A stretch of DNA of 64,000 bases from assembly GCF_900109365.1 (NCBI RefSeq), contig NZ_FNZR01000001.1, positions 900,738 through 964,737 on the forward strand, read 5' to 3'. The translations under genes were made by a program, and so were the position numbers. The stretch's first letter is position 1, and each line of letters starts with the position of its first letter. The notes beneath the pieces are model-generated. The model saw nothing but the letters and a program-made list of their open reading frames with translations, did not search any database and was not told where the DNA came from. Of the stretch, positions 28,739 through 38,232 are shown piece after piece. The DNA comes from Parapedobacter koreensis. Lineage in GTDB: Bacteria > Bacteroidota > Bacteroidia > Sphingobacteriales > Sphingobacteriaceae.

Positions 28739-31033
28739 CTACCTCAGCGAGAAGTGCTTTTCTTGCACGTCGCGGGAATTGGTGCCCACAAATACGGCAA
28801 ACTCGCCCGGCTCGGCCACATGCTCCAATTCGGTATTATAGAATTTAAGGTCTTCCTCCGTCAAGTCGAAGACGATTTGCTGTGACTGCCCCGGCTCCAG
28901 CCGCAATTTCCGAAATCCCTTGAGTTCTTTGACGGGGCGCGTCACCGATCCCACCAAATCCCGGATATAAAGTTGCACGACTTCCTCGCCTGCATAATTG
29001 CCCGTGTTAGTCACTCCCACGCTCACTTGCAGCTTGCCGCCCCGTTGCAGCTCCGTCGCATTGAGCGTTACTTCGCCATAAGTAAAAGTCGTATAGCTTA
29101 GTCCGTATCCGAAAGGGTACAGCGGCTCGTTGCTCACATCGAGGTAGTTGGAACGGAATTTCTGAAACCACTGCCCCTCCGCCAGTGGACGTCCGGTATT
29201 TTTGTGGCTATAATACAAAGGCACCTGCCCCACATGCTGTGGAAATGTGGCTGGTAGCTTCCCGGAAGGGTTTACATCCCCGAAGAGCACATCGGCGACG
29301 GCCTTGCCCGTTTCCGTACCGCCGAACCATACGTTGAGGATAGCCGGTACATGTTCATTTTCCCAGGTAAGCGTGAGCGGCCGCCCGGCAAACAGTACCA
29401 GTACGACCGGCTTGCCGGTTTTCAGCAGCGCAGCCAGTAGCCGTTGTTGTACGGCGGGGATGCCGATATCGGTACGGCTGGAGCTTTCGCCGCTCATCTC
29501 GGAGCTTTCGCCCAACGTGGCGACAATCACATCGGCCTGCTTCGCAGTTTCCAAGGCTTCCGCCAGGATATCCGCTTCAGGGCGCTCATCCCGGGGGATC
29601 GTCCGCCCGAACATCGTGGCTCGCTCCTGGTATGCCGTATCATCCAACAGGTTGGAGCCCAAATGGTGGATGATCTTTACTTGGTTGCCCAATACCGCCT
29701 GCATACCTTCCAGCAATGAGGGTGTGTTGGCTAAATCGGCGCTTACGCTCCACGTGCCGGGCATATTGGTACCCGTATTGGCCAATGGTCCAATCAGCGC
29801 CACGGTGCCCTGTTTTTTCAACGGCAATAGCTGTTGATCGTTCTTGAGCAATACAAACGACTTGCCGGCCGCTTCCCGGGCTTTGGCCAGGTGGGCAGGA
29901 TTCAGGATGACCTGTTTGGCCCGTTCCTCATCGCAATAGCGAAACGGGTCTTCAAACAAGCCCAATTTATATTTCGCTTCCAATACCAAGCGGCAAGCAC
30001 GGTCGATATCCGCCTCACTCACCTTGCCTTCCTCCAATGACTTTTTCAGGGTGGTGAGGAATCCTTCACCCACCATGTCCATCTCCACACCCGCCTTGAG
30101 CGACAGCGCCGATACGTCCTGCAAATCGCCCAAACCGTGGTCGATGAGTTCGTTTACAGCCGTATAGTCGGTCACCACAAAGCCGTCGAATCCCCATTGC
30201 TTCCGCAGCACATCGGTCATCAGCCATTTATTGGCCGTAGCGGGCACGCCATTGATGTCGTTGAACGACGTCATCACACTTCCAGCCCCCGCATCAATCG
30301 CCGCTTTGTAGGGAGGCAGGTACTCGTTGTACATGCGGTGCAGGCTCATGTCGGTGGTGTTATAGTCGCGTCCGGCTTCGGCAGCCCCATACAGGGCAAA
30401 ATGTTTCACGCAGGCCATCAGCGTATGGGCTGCGGCGAGGTCATCGCCTTGATAGCCGCGCACCATCGCTTCGGCAATGCGTGAGCCGAGATACGTATCT
30501 TCCCCGCTCCCTTCGGATATCCGGCCCCAACGGGGATCGCGCGAGATGTCCACCATCGGCGAGAATGTCCAGTTCAGCCCGTCCGCTGACGCTTCCGCAG
30601 CGGCGATGCGTGCCGTTTCCTGGATAAGCCCCATGTCCCAGGAAGCGGCCAGCCCCAGCGGGATGGGAAAAATGGTTTTATACCCATGGATGACGTCCAT
30701 CCCGAAGATAATGGGAATTTTCAGCCGCGAGTGGTTCACCGCCAATTCCTGTGCAGCTCGGACACGCTGCGGGGTAGTCATGCTGAATATCCCGCCGATT
30801 TTTCCTTCCTTGATTTTGGCCTCAACGTCCGTACTGACTACAGACCCCGTTACCGCCTCCCCAGCAGTGACCAAGTTGAGCTGGCCGATCTTTTCGTCGA
30901 TCGTCATCTTGCCCATCAATTCCTTAATAAAATTATCCATATCGCCACTACCTTGTTGGGCGAACACAGGCGTCATGCCCGTACAGAAGGCCGTAACGCA
31001 AGCAAAAATCAGCAGTTGGGTATGTGTTTTCAT
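28739..31033 (-). CDS. GH3 beta-glucosidase (BglX type)
   Basis: 764 residues with a signal peptide (to about residue 25, VFAQ). The N-terminal GH3 domain has IPIIFGMDVIHGYKTIFPIPL, KHFALYGAAEAGRDYN, and the nucleophile Asp in FVVTDYTAV. The C-terminal domain has LVLFAGRPLTL and a fibronectin-III-like end. It removes glucose from oligosaccharide ends in the periplasm. It is the last gene of the polysaccharide locus; a Bacteroides thetaiotaomicron GH3 (BT_3567) acts on beta-1,2-gluco-oligosaccharides, and the GH144-like genes upstream suggest the same use here. Confidence 0.9.
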   Translation of the reverse strand: MKTHTQLLIFACVTAFCTGMTPVFAQQGSGDMDNFIKELMGKMTIDEKIGQLNLVTAGEAVTGSVVSTDVEAKIKEGKIGGIFSMTTPQRVRAAQELAVNHSRLKIPIIFGMDVIHGYKTIFPIPLGLAASWDMGLIQETARIAAAEASADGLNWTFSPMVDISRDPRWGRISEGSGEDTYLGSRIAEAMVRGYQGDDLAAAHTLMACVKHFALYGAAEAGRDYNTTDMSLHRMYNEYLPPYKAAIDAGAGSVMTSFNDINGVPATANKWLMTDVLRKQWGFDGFVVTDYTAVNELIDHGLGDLQDVSALSLKAGVEMDMVGEGFLTTLKKSLEEGKVSEADIDRACRLVLEAKYKLGLFEDPFRYCDEERAKQVILNPAHLAKAREAAGKSFVLLKNDQQLLPLKKQGTVALIGPLANTGTNMPGTWSVSADLANTPSLLEGMQAVLGNQVKIIHHLGSNLLDDTAYQERATMFGRTIPRDERPEADILAEALETAKQADVIVATLGESSEMSGESSSRTDIGIPAVQQRLLAALLKTGKPVVLVLFAGRPLTLTWENEHVPAILNVWFGGTETGKAVADVLFGDVNPSGKLPATFPQHVGQVPLYYSHKNTGRPLAEGQWFQKFRSNYLDVSNEPLYPFGYGLSYTTFTYGEVTLNATELQRGGKLQVSVGVTNTGNYAGEEVVQLYIRDLVGSVTRPVKELKGFRKLRLEPGQSQQIVFDLTEEDLKFYNTELEHVAEPGEFAVFVGTNSRDVQEKHFSLR

Positions 31034-31035
31034 AA

Positions 31036-32802
31036 TTAATCGATACGTTTCACTTCACTCCGCTCAGATACCCCATTCTCATTAATCGCCTCGATGGCAA
31101 AATAATAGGGTCTCTGGCTGTCCATAGCCTTGTAATAATAGTCGTTGGTACCATGTACCATGATGCAATTGTACAGTTTGTCCGGTGCCAGCCCGGTATA
31201 GATGTTGTATGCATACGCATCATCCACGGGACTCCACTTGATCCACGCACTGCGTTTGTCCTTTTCCGTGCGCATGATGATGAAGTCCTTCACTGGCGCT
31301 GGCTTGCTGCCCCGTCCCTTACCGAATACGCGGAGGCCGCTGATGGCAAATTTTCCCGTGGGCATATGTACGTTTTCCAGCCGGATGTAGCGGGCCTGTA
31401 CAGGTTTGTCCAGTTCGGCGTATTCATGCGGGATATCCGTGTTGTTTTGGCTTTTGTCTACCAGCGTCTTCCATCGCTTGCCGTCTTCCGAGGAAGACAG
31501 GATATACCGGTGGTAGATACCCTCCATCTTCCCGAGGAAAGCACTGTCCGCATCCTGGTCGGCATAATTGATCTGGACAGCGTGTACCGTACTGACGGCC
31601 CCCAAATCGCTCTGTATCCATTCGCCGCTATCACCTGTAGTGGCGCTCCAGTAGGTTTTCATGCTTTCGTCCACGGCATGGTTTGCCGGATAGGCTGCGC
31701 CAAGGGTAGACGATACCTGTACCGGCTTATTGTAGTTGAGCAGCATCCAACCCGTGAAGCGGCTTTCCAGATGGTCGGCAGGCCCATCGGGCAGGTAATG
31801 CGGGTAGTCGCCGAACGCCGTATTGCTATACATTACCCCATCATTGTCAAAGCCCGCTGGCCAAATGCCCAGCCGCCGCTCGAAATTATTCTTCACACCC
31901 AACACCACCGTAGCCACGTGCCAGTAATTGCCCCCATTGTCCCGGAATGTCGCCCCATGCCCCGCACCCCGTGCGAATCCACCCGGTTTGTAGCTCAAGG
32001 GGTCGGATTGCGTCGTGAATGGCCCCAGGGGACTGTCGCCCACGGCCACCCCATCGGCATAGCCACTGAATTCGGTACCAGGCGCCGCATATTGCAGGTA
32101 GTACTTCCCGCCATGTTTGGTCATATGCGCACCTTCGATAAACGGGTCGAGAAAAGTATTGTCCTGGTACTCCCCGAAGCGCTGCCAGCCGTAACGCCAA
32201 TCCTCCAGGAAGTAGAGTTCCTTGCGGGCGCCGATGGGCTCGAATGTTTGGCGGTTGAGTTCAATACCGTACACCGGATACCGATTGCTGCTGCCATTAT
32301 ACATATAAAAGCGTCCATCATCGTCGGTGAAAAAATCAGGATCCCACCCGCCGATGGAAAACGAATCCACCAACGGCTGCCATTCGTTGGCCTTGGGATT
32401 GGTGCTCATCCACAGCGTAAACTTGTCGGTATACGTAGAGCCGAATACCAGCATCGTATCCCCCACGATGCCCACAGCCGGAGCACAGAGTTCGTCGTAT
32501 ACATCGCCATTCCATGGACGCAGGAATTTCTTGGCCACAAAATTCCATTTCGACAAATCGCTGCTCCACCAATAGCCCCACTGATTGGTGCTAAACAGGT
32601 AGTAGTCGCCTTGGTAGTTGACGATCACCGGATCGGCCGTGGCCCGATGCCGCCCCCACTCCGAAAAGTTGGGAATAGGTGTATAGCCGTAATCGATGTT
32701 GATGGGGTTGCAGTACGTACGCGGCACCTGTGCACGGCCGTACCCGCCGCATAACCACCATGCCGCAATGACCAACCAAACGTATTTCCAACGATGTCTC
32801 AC
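31036..32802 (-). CDS. GH43-like glycosidase with discoidin (F5/8) and fibronectin-III domains
   Basis: 588 residues with a signal peptide (to about residue 25). The five-bladed propeller part has RATADPVIVNYQGDYYLF (first catalytic Asp), GWDPDFFTDDDG and FIEGAHMTKHGGKYYL (catalytic Glu). A discoidin-type domain (about 350-495; YWSATTGDSGEWIQSDLG, ARYIRLENVHMP) and a C-terminal fibronectin-III-like domain (about 500-588) follow. It starts 6 bases after the GH144-like gene. The linkage it cuts cannot be told from sequence; it may remove side groups from the glucan or be specific for another sugar. Confidence 0.82.
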   Translation of the reverse strand: MRHRWKYVWLVIAAWWLCGGYGRAQVPRTYCNPINIDYGYTPIPNFSEWGRHRATADPVIVNYQGDYYLFSTNQWGYWWSSDLSKWNFVAKKFLRPWNGDVYDELCAPAVGIVGDTMLVFGSTYTDKFTLWMSTNPKANEWQPLVDSFSIGGWDPDFFTDDDGRFYMYNGSSNRYPVYGIELNRQTFEPIGARKELYFLEDWRYGWQRFGEYQDNTFLDPFIEGAHMTKHGGKYYLQYAAPGTEFSGYADGVAVGDSPLGPFTTQSDPLSYKPGGFARGAGHGATFRDNGGNYWHVATVVLGVKNNFERRLGIWPAGFDNDGVMYSNTAFGDYPHYLPDGPADHLESRFTGWMLLNYNKPVQVSSTLGAAYPANHAVDESMKTYWSATTGDSGEWIQSDLGAVSTVHAVQINYADQDADSAFLGKMEGIYHRYILSSSEDGKRWKTLVDKSQNNTDIPHEYAELDKPVQARYIRLENVHMPTGKFAISGLRVFGKGRGSKPAPVKDFIIMRTEKDKRSAWIKWSPVDDAYAYNIYTGLAPDKLYNCIMVHGTNDYYYKAMDSQRPYYFAIEAINENGVSERSEVKRID

Positions 32803-32808
32803 CTCACA

Positions 32809-34164
32809 CTATATATTCGGGCTTTCAAACCCCAACTTTTTCAGTCCTTCCTTGATTTCCGGTGCACCCATGAACAATTTCCAGAGCAATCCACTCCGCT
32901 GGTTTTCAATCATCACCGGTATCGGCCCTTGGTCGATAGCCAGGTATCGCTGCGGGAACCAGCCCTCCGTTTCGCTGTAGGCGTCATAAAACCCATACTT
33001 GCCCCATACCTTATCGCCCAGTTGTTCATACAGGTAGCGCATTACCTCCATGCTGTACTCAGGCGTATAAGGAAAGGAAGACAATGCGGCCGTGGGCGAG
33101 ATGACGCCCAGGTCGTTGTCCGGGTTATGCGCCGAGTACCCCTTTACGGAATAGCTCGCCGTGAGTCCCCAGGCGTGAGCGCCATAGCCTTTGAAGCCCT
33201 TTGGGTTTTCGATGGCGTAAGCGCGGTGGATAAGCGCCTGGTTGCTATTGAGTGCCCAGTAGTCCGCATATTGGTCTTTCAAGCCCTGCGGATTGAGCCC
33301 CAGGTAGGAATAATGCGACCAGAATAGCGGCCCCACGCCATTGCTATCCGGCACATTATACTTGAGGATAAGGGGATGTCCATAGCGCTCAGCAACGGAC
33401 TTGATGGCACCGCTACGAGCCCACCCCTCGTGGTATACCTCGGCAGGCACACCATGGGTAGGCGATGAAGCAGCCAATATATACGTAATGAGGCATTCAT
33501 CATAGCCTCTTATGGGATGGTTGGCCGCCCAGCCTGCCGTGGGACTCCAGTGCCAGTAAAGCACGTTTTGGCCGCCTTGGCGGTACCAATCCCATTCAAT
33601 AGTTTTCCAGAGGGCATCGGCGCGTGCAGCCAATTGCTTTTCATATTCATCGCCCTGCTGGAAATATTCCCTTACGCAGATCAGTGCCTGCGCCATGAAA
33701 GCGGTTTCTACCAAATCTCCGCCGTTATCGTTTTTGCTGAATGGCTTTGTCTTGCCCGTGGGGCCGTCAAGCCAGTGCGGCCAAGCACCGTGGAAGCGGT
33801 CGACTTTCTCGAGGAAGCTCATGACACGTTCAAAACGTTCGATACCTTCCTGCCGTGTGATAAACTGCCGTTCGATGCCCACCAATAAGGCCATCAGGCC
33901 AAAGCCGCTACCCCCAATGGTGACGACATCCCGGTCGTTTTGCGGGTATTCGCCGTCGATGTGGATGCGTTCGCGGGCTAGCCCTGATACCGGTTCGGCA
34001 CCCTCCCAGAAATATTGGAAGGTCTGGCGCTGTACAAGGGTGAGCAGAGAGTCGTCTGACAGCGACGCGCCACTCCCATTAGTATGCTGCCGTTGAGACG
34101 ACCCGGAGCAGCTGGTCAAATACGTTACGGCTAATATGAGTATGATATGGGTGATGACCTTCAT
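32809..34164 (-). CDS. GH144-like endo-beta-1,2-glucanase (Glycoamylase family), lipoprotein
   Basis: 451 residues with a lipoprotein signal (LTSCSGSS, Cys near residue 19). The family core is visible: LLTLVQRQTFQYFWEGAEPVSGLARER, TIGGSGFGLMALLVGIERQFITR, NVLYWHWSP, YDECLITYILAASSPTH, and the end DQGPIPVMIENQRSGLLWKLFM. Chitinophaga pinensis CpSGL, a member of this fold family, is an endo-beta-1,2-glucanase; the older label glucoamylase comes from the Pfam name. A paralogue lies directly upstream. It probably acts at the cell surface or in the periplasm. Confidence 0.82.
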   Translation of the reverse strand: MKVITHIILILAVTYLTSCSGSSQRQHTNGSGASLSDDSLLTLVQRQTFQYFWEGAEPVSGLARERIHIDGEYPQNDRDVVTIGGSGFGLMALLVGIERQFITRQEGIERFERVMSFLEKVDRFHGAWPHWLDGPTGKTKPFSKNDNGGDLVETAFMAQALICVREYFQQGDEYEKQLAARADALWKTIEWDWYRQGGQNVLYWHWSPTAGWAANHPIRGYDECLITYILAASSPTHGVPAEVYHEGWARSGAIKSVAERYGHPLILKYNVPDSNGVGPLFWSHYSYLGLNPQGLKDQYADYWALNSNQALIHRAYAIENPKGFKGYGAHAWGLTASYSVKGYSAHNPDNDLGVISPTAALSSFPYTPEYSMEVMRYLYEQLGDKVWGKYGFYDAYSETEGWFPQRYLAIDQGPIPVMIENQRSGLLWKLFMGAPEIKEGLKKLGFESPNI

Positions 34165-34189
34165 AATGCGATTGTTCTCGTATCTTATT

Positions 34190-35839
34190 TTATAATGTCG
34201 GGCTGCTAAAATCCAGTTTGTTCAAACCGGTTTTAATTTCAGGTACACTCATGAACAGTTCCCAAAGCAATCCCGTGCGGTAATTTTCAATCATGACGAT
34301 AATCGGCCCTTGATCGATGGCCAGGTAGGAATCTGCAAACCAAGCATCTTCAAGCGAAAAGGCATCCTTAAAGCCGTATTCGCCCCAAAGCTTATCGCCC
34401 AATTTGTAGTAGAAGAAATGCAGTGCTTTCAAGGATTCCTCCGGTGTGTAGGGAAAGGATGCCAGTGCTGCCGTGGGCGTAATCACGCCATTGTCGCTGG
34501 TGGGCGAATGTGCCATGTAGCCGTTGATGTCATCGCTTGCGGTCAATCCCCAGCAATCTTCGCTATACCCATAAAACCCACCCGGATTGGCGATGCAATA
34601 CGCCCTATTTATTGCGGTATGGGCTTTCATTTGGGTTTCGTAGTTTGCATAGGCATCCGTCAGACCAAACGGATTGATGCCAAGGAACGAATAGTGCGCA
34701 AAGAAAAGCGGCCCACCTCCGTCCGGCCCGAGCGGCAGCGGTATTCCCTGGTAGCTGTTTCCATTACGGATGGCTCCATGCCGTGCCCAACCCTCATCGT
34801 AGACCGTTTTAGCGATGGAATACGTGGGCGAGGCAGCCGCCAGCACGTATGCGATGAGTCCTTCATTCCACCCGGTGATGGGCAAGTTCATCTCCCACGC
34901 AAAATTGGGACTCCAATGCCAATAAAGCCGCTGTTCACCATTCCGGAAAAAATCCCAATCCACGGCTTCATAAAGGGTTGTGATGGCTTCACGCAAGGCC
35001 TGTTCGCCCGCGGCATCAAAATACGCCCGCGCTGTCAGGAGTCCCTGCATCAATAACGCAGTTTCCAGCAGGTCGGCGCCGTCATCTTTAGCACTGAAAG
35101 GTTGTGTACGTCCGGTATTGCCATCGAGCCAATGGGGAAAAGCGCCGTGGTACTGATCAGCGGTATGGAGGAAGTCCACGATTTTATGCACACGGTCATA
35201 CCCCTCCTGCCGTGTAATGAAGCCCCGCTCGATACCCACTATCACAGCCATGACGCCGAATCCGGTACCACCGGTAGTCACCACATCGCCGGATGTATTG
35301 CGCTCCCGGGCCATGCCGCTCACAGGGTGGCCGAAATCCCAGAAATACGCAAATGTCTGCCGCTGCACCAGCGTCAGCAGCGCCTCATCGCTGACGCGAT
35401 CAAATTTGTCAACGCTATCAATAGCCGTTGCCAATTTTACCGCCAATGGATTTTGCAAGGTTCCGCCCTCCGCAGCGGAAAGCGCCTGGCTGAGTTGCAA
35501 CTCGTATTGACTGAAAGACGAGAGCCGTTCCTGTGGAGTGATGCTTACCGTTTTATCCCCATCTTCATAGTCGACCTCCATAGCCGCCTGTGCCCCTTCG
35601 CCATGCACAAGCCTGATGCCTTGGCTCACGCTGGCCCGATCCACCGCCGTACTGAAATTCAGCCGGATGACCGGAAGCGGCCCTACATCCGCATAAGCAA
35701 AGCCGTCGGCAGTACCATTTACAGATACCCCTTCCAGGCGAAAAGGGAATTGCTCCTCCTGCTCGTTATTTTTCTTGCAGGAGAAGCAAATTCCAACGCT
35801 AATTATCCCGATTATCCACCAACCTCTTTTCAACATCAC
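34190..35839 (-). CDS. GH144-like glucanase with N-terminal Ig-like domain, lipoprotein
   Basis: 549 residues with a lipoprotein signal (ICFSCKKN). An Ig-like (Big_5-type) domain lies at about 30-135 (VIRLNFSTAVDRASVSQGI, LQLSQALSAAEGG). The catalytic part resembles its neighbour: LLTLVQRQTFAYFWDFGHPVSGMARER, TTGGTGFGVMAVIVGIERGFITR, YWHWSPNF, and the DQGPIIVMIENYRTGLLWELFM end. The extra domain and surface anchor fit a first attack on polymer outside the cell, with the shorter paralogue acting later. That division of labour is an inference. Confidence 0.82.
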   Translation of the reverse strand: MMLKRGWWIIGIISVGICFSCKKNNEQEEQFPFRLEGVSVNGTADGFAYADVGPLPVIRLNFSTAVDRASVSQGIRLVHGEGAQAAMEVDYEDGDKTVSITPQERLSSFSQYELQLSQALSAAEGGTLQNPLAVKLATAIDSVDKFDRVSDEALLTLVQRQTFAYFWDFGHPVSGMARERNTSGDVVTTGGTGFGVMAVIVGIERGFITRQEGYDRVHKIVDFLHTADQYHGAFPHWLDGNTGRTQPFSAKDDGADLLETALLMQGLLTARAYFDAAGEQALREAITTLYEAVDWDFFRNGEQRLYWHWSPNFAWEMNLPITGWNEGLIAYVLAAASPTYSIAKTVYDEGWARHGAIRNGNSYQGIPLPLGPDGGGPLFFAHYSFLGINPFGLTDAYANYETQMKAHTAINRAYCIANPGGFYGYSEDCWGLTASDDINGYMAHSPTSDNGVITPTAALASFPYTPEESLKALHFFYYKLGDKLWGEYGFKDAFSLEDAWFADSYLAIDQGPIIVMIENYRTGLLWELFMSVPEIKTGLNKLDFSSPTL

Positions 35840-35851
35840 GGCTACTGCTTT

Positions 35852-36682
35852 TTATTGCCTTGTGGTGTATAGTTCCGCAATTTCCGTAGCGCTCAGCGCC
35901 CGCGTATGCACCCTGAATTGATCGAGCATACCCGTGTAATGCAGCATCCAAGCGTCTGCAGGTGTACGGATGCCGATATGCTGCTGATAGCCTCCGATGA
36001 CAAAGCGCGAAACATTGCTGAATGCCAACGGTCCAAGCGGCGCACCGTCTTTTACCCGATCGGTCACCGCAGCAGGCAAAGCCAGCGGCTCGCCGTCCAG
36101 GTAAGCAGCAAACTTCGAGGTGCTTTCATCATATGTAAATGCCAGGTGCCGCCATCTGCCATACATATCGGGCAGCCGCTCCAAGCCATTATTGCCGTTG
36201 AATTCTACCCAATTGCCCGCAAAGTTGAACTTAAGGAGCATTGAATTGTCGTCAGGATTGTTGTTGCCCTCAATCGTTGCAAACAAGTTACCCCAAAAAT
36301 CCTCCGTATTGGGCAGCATGAATATCGCTTGCGCACCACCATCATGTTTCTCCGTATTCATCCAGAAGGATACGGTGAAGCTCGTCATATTAGCCATCCT
36401 TACCGCCGATGGGTATTGGATTTGACCATTGGACGCTCCTTTATAAGCCTTGCCCGTGACACCGTCCACAAAAGTGATAGCCGTAGCCGATCCTTTTTGG
36501 TATTGCGCGCTGTCATCCGGCGAATCCTCGAAAGGCGCATAAAATTGCAGCGGGCCATTGATACGGGCCGTGTCATCCGGTATGATGTTCATCGGCGGGC
36601 GATCCATTTTTTGGCAGGAACTCGCCGCTATCAAGACTGCCAATCCCAGGGCAGCCAAGGTTTGTGATAATGTTGTTTTCAT
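35852..36682 (-). CDS. LamG-type lectin-fold lipoprotein, probable surface glycan-binding protein
   Basis: 276 residues with a lipoprotein signal (LIAASSCQKMD). From residue about 45 it follows the LamG/concanavalin-like pattern: LQFYAPFEDSPDDSAQ, FTVSFWMNTEKHDGGAQAIF, WRHLAFTYDESTSKFAAYLDGEPL, RTPADAWMLHYTGMLDQFRVHTRALSATEIAELY. No catalytic residues are evident. It occupies the position after SusD where surface glycan-binding proteins are usual, so binding glucan for the SusCD complex is the likely job. Confidence 0.8.
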   Translation of the reverse strand: MKTTLSQTLAALGLAVLIAASSCQKMDRPPMNIIPDDTARINGPLQFYAPFEDSPDDSAQYQKGSATAITFVDGVTGKAYKGASNGQIQYPSAVRMANMTSFTVSFWMNTEKHDGGAQAIFMLPNTEDFWGNLFATIEGNNNPDDNSMLLKFNFAGNWVEFNGNNGLERLPDMYGRWRHLAFTYDESTSKFAAYLDGEPLALPAAVTDRVKDGAPLGPLAFSNVSRFVIGGYQQHIGIRTPADAWMLHYTGMLDQFRVHTRALSATEIAELYTTRQ

Positions 36683-36704
36683 CAGTTTGATAAATGGCTA
36701 ACGA

Positions 36705-38210
36705 TTAATAATCTGGATTTTGAATCAACACCCCGCCCGAACGGTCGATTTCCGGTTGTGGAATCGGTAAGAACCGATTGCGGATTTGATAGCTGGTCTT
36801 GCCAGCGTCATGCATGGTTTCTACGTCAATGCCCCAACGCACCAGATCGAAGAACCGTTCATTTTCCATGCCCAGTTCCACTTGGCGTTCGTGCCGGATG
36901 GCCTGGCGGAGCGCTTCCTGATCGCGAGTAGTTACTTCCGGAAGGATAGAAGTGTTTCCGCCCCGCGCCCGCGCTCGTACTTGCTCCAGGTATCCAAGCG
37001 CTAAATCAACATTTGCATCCCCGCCAATTTCATTTGCGGCTTCGGCAGCGAGCAATACGATATCCGCATAACGGATGACGCGGAAATTAAACCATGCACC
37101 TTGGCGATTGCCATATTGCCTGCGTAATGCCGGATTGGTGTAAACCTTTTTATTCCAATAATCTTGATCCAACCCAGCTGGCACAAACTCGTTATAGGGC
37201 GCATTTACCTGACCTGAATATAAGACGGTTGCGTCTTTTCGCGGATCCCCTTCTTCAAATGCGCCGAGCAATCGCTCATTAGGAACATTCCAACCCCAGC
37301 CCAAATCCCAATCGCCCGAACCTCTGACACCTTGCCGGCTAGCATATGTGATACCATACGTCGTTTGGTTTTGATTATACAAAGCCTGTATTTCAAAGAT
37401 GGATTCCCTGCTATTTTCACTCTCTTCCCTGAATATCATGTTGTAAGGAACACTCAGATCATACAAGCCCGTAGCCATCACTGCTTGTGCAGATGCCAGC
37501 GCCTGGCTAAACATGTTTCTTGCCATGAATGTCTTGGTTTGCAGCGCAAGGGCTGTACCCTGCGTAATCCTTCCGGGTAGCGGATCGTCCCAAGATAGCG
37601 GCAGCACACTTACAGCCTCTGTCAAGTCGGCGTCTATCAGCTGATAAACTTCAGCAATGGTCGATTTGGGGCGGATTGCCGAAGCTTGATCCGTAATTCT
37701 AAAGTCGATGATAGGAACCTCTCCAAATGCACGTACCAAGTTGAAATAAGCCCATGCGCGCATGAACTTGGCTTCTCCAAGATTTGCCAACGTCGCTGCG
37801 TCAGGATTAGCAATGGAATCTGCCGCGGTAATTACATTGTTCGTCAAATTGATGAGTGCATAATGACCGGTCCAATAGCTATCCATCAACCAATGGGAAA
37901 GCGCATAGTTAAAATTATCATAAATAGGTCCATTGGAAGCAAAGTCACCGGCATTACTCCCTAAATTGGCATCATCAGAACGAATATTATGGACAGCCAC
38001 ATAAGGGAGCCCACTTGTGGCTTCGCTCTGCAAACCCGAATAGGCTGCAAAGATTTGCCCTTCCAACGAACCGGCAGGGAGATCATCTTCGGTAAACCTG
38101 CCTTTCGGTTTGATATCCAACCAGCTTTCCGAACAACTGGAAATAAGTAGCGTTAATACCAACGATGCCCATAGAACCATCGATGGCCTAGTATTCAATT
38201 TTGTTTTCAT
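36705..38210 (-). CDS. susD: SusD/RagB-family nutrient-binding lipoprotein
   Basis: 501 residues from the ATG at 38210 (MKTKLNTRPS); a start a few codons upstream (MMIIMKTK) is also possible. Lipoprotein signal with Cys in LLISSCSESWLDIKPKGRF. The TPR-like helices and the C-terminal ALRQAIRHERQVELGMENERFFDLVRWG segment are diagnostic. It forms a lid over the SusC barrel and hands oligosaccharide to it. SusC lies 22 bases upstream. Confidence 0.93.
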   Translation of the reverse strand: MKTKLNTRPSMVLWASLVLTLLISSCSESWLDIKPKGRFTEDDLPAGSLEGQIFAAYSGLQSEATSGLPYVAVHNIRSDDANLGSNAGDFASNGPIYDNFNYALSHWLMDSYWTGHYALINLTNNVITAADSIANPDAATLANLGEAKFMRAWAYFNLVRAFGEVPIIDFRITDQASAIRPKSTIAEVYQLIDADLTEAVSVLPLSWDDPLPGRITQGTALALQTKTFMARNMFSQALASAQAVMATGLYDLSVPYNMIFREESENSRESIFEIQALYNQNQTTYGITYASRQGVRGSGDWDLGWGWNVPNERLLGAFEEGDPRKDATVLYSGQVNAPYNEFVPAGLDQDYWNKKVYTNPALRRQYGNRQGAWFNFRVIRYADIVLLAAEAANEIGGDANVDLALGYLEQVRARARGGNTSILPEVTTRDQEALRQAIRHERQVELGMENERFFDLVRWGIDVETMHDAGKTSYQIRNRFLPIPQPEIDRSGGVLIQNPDY

Positions 38211-38232
38211 AATGATCATCATGAAATGTCTA

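Noticed and set aside
31153..32754. Long plus-strand frame opposite the GH43-like gene
   Set aside because: It is a shadow of the minus-strand gene; composition and lack of start site or family pattern rule it out.
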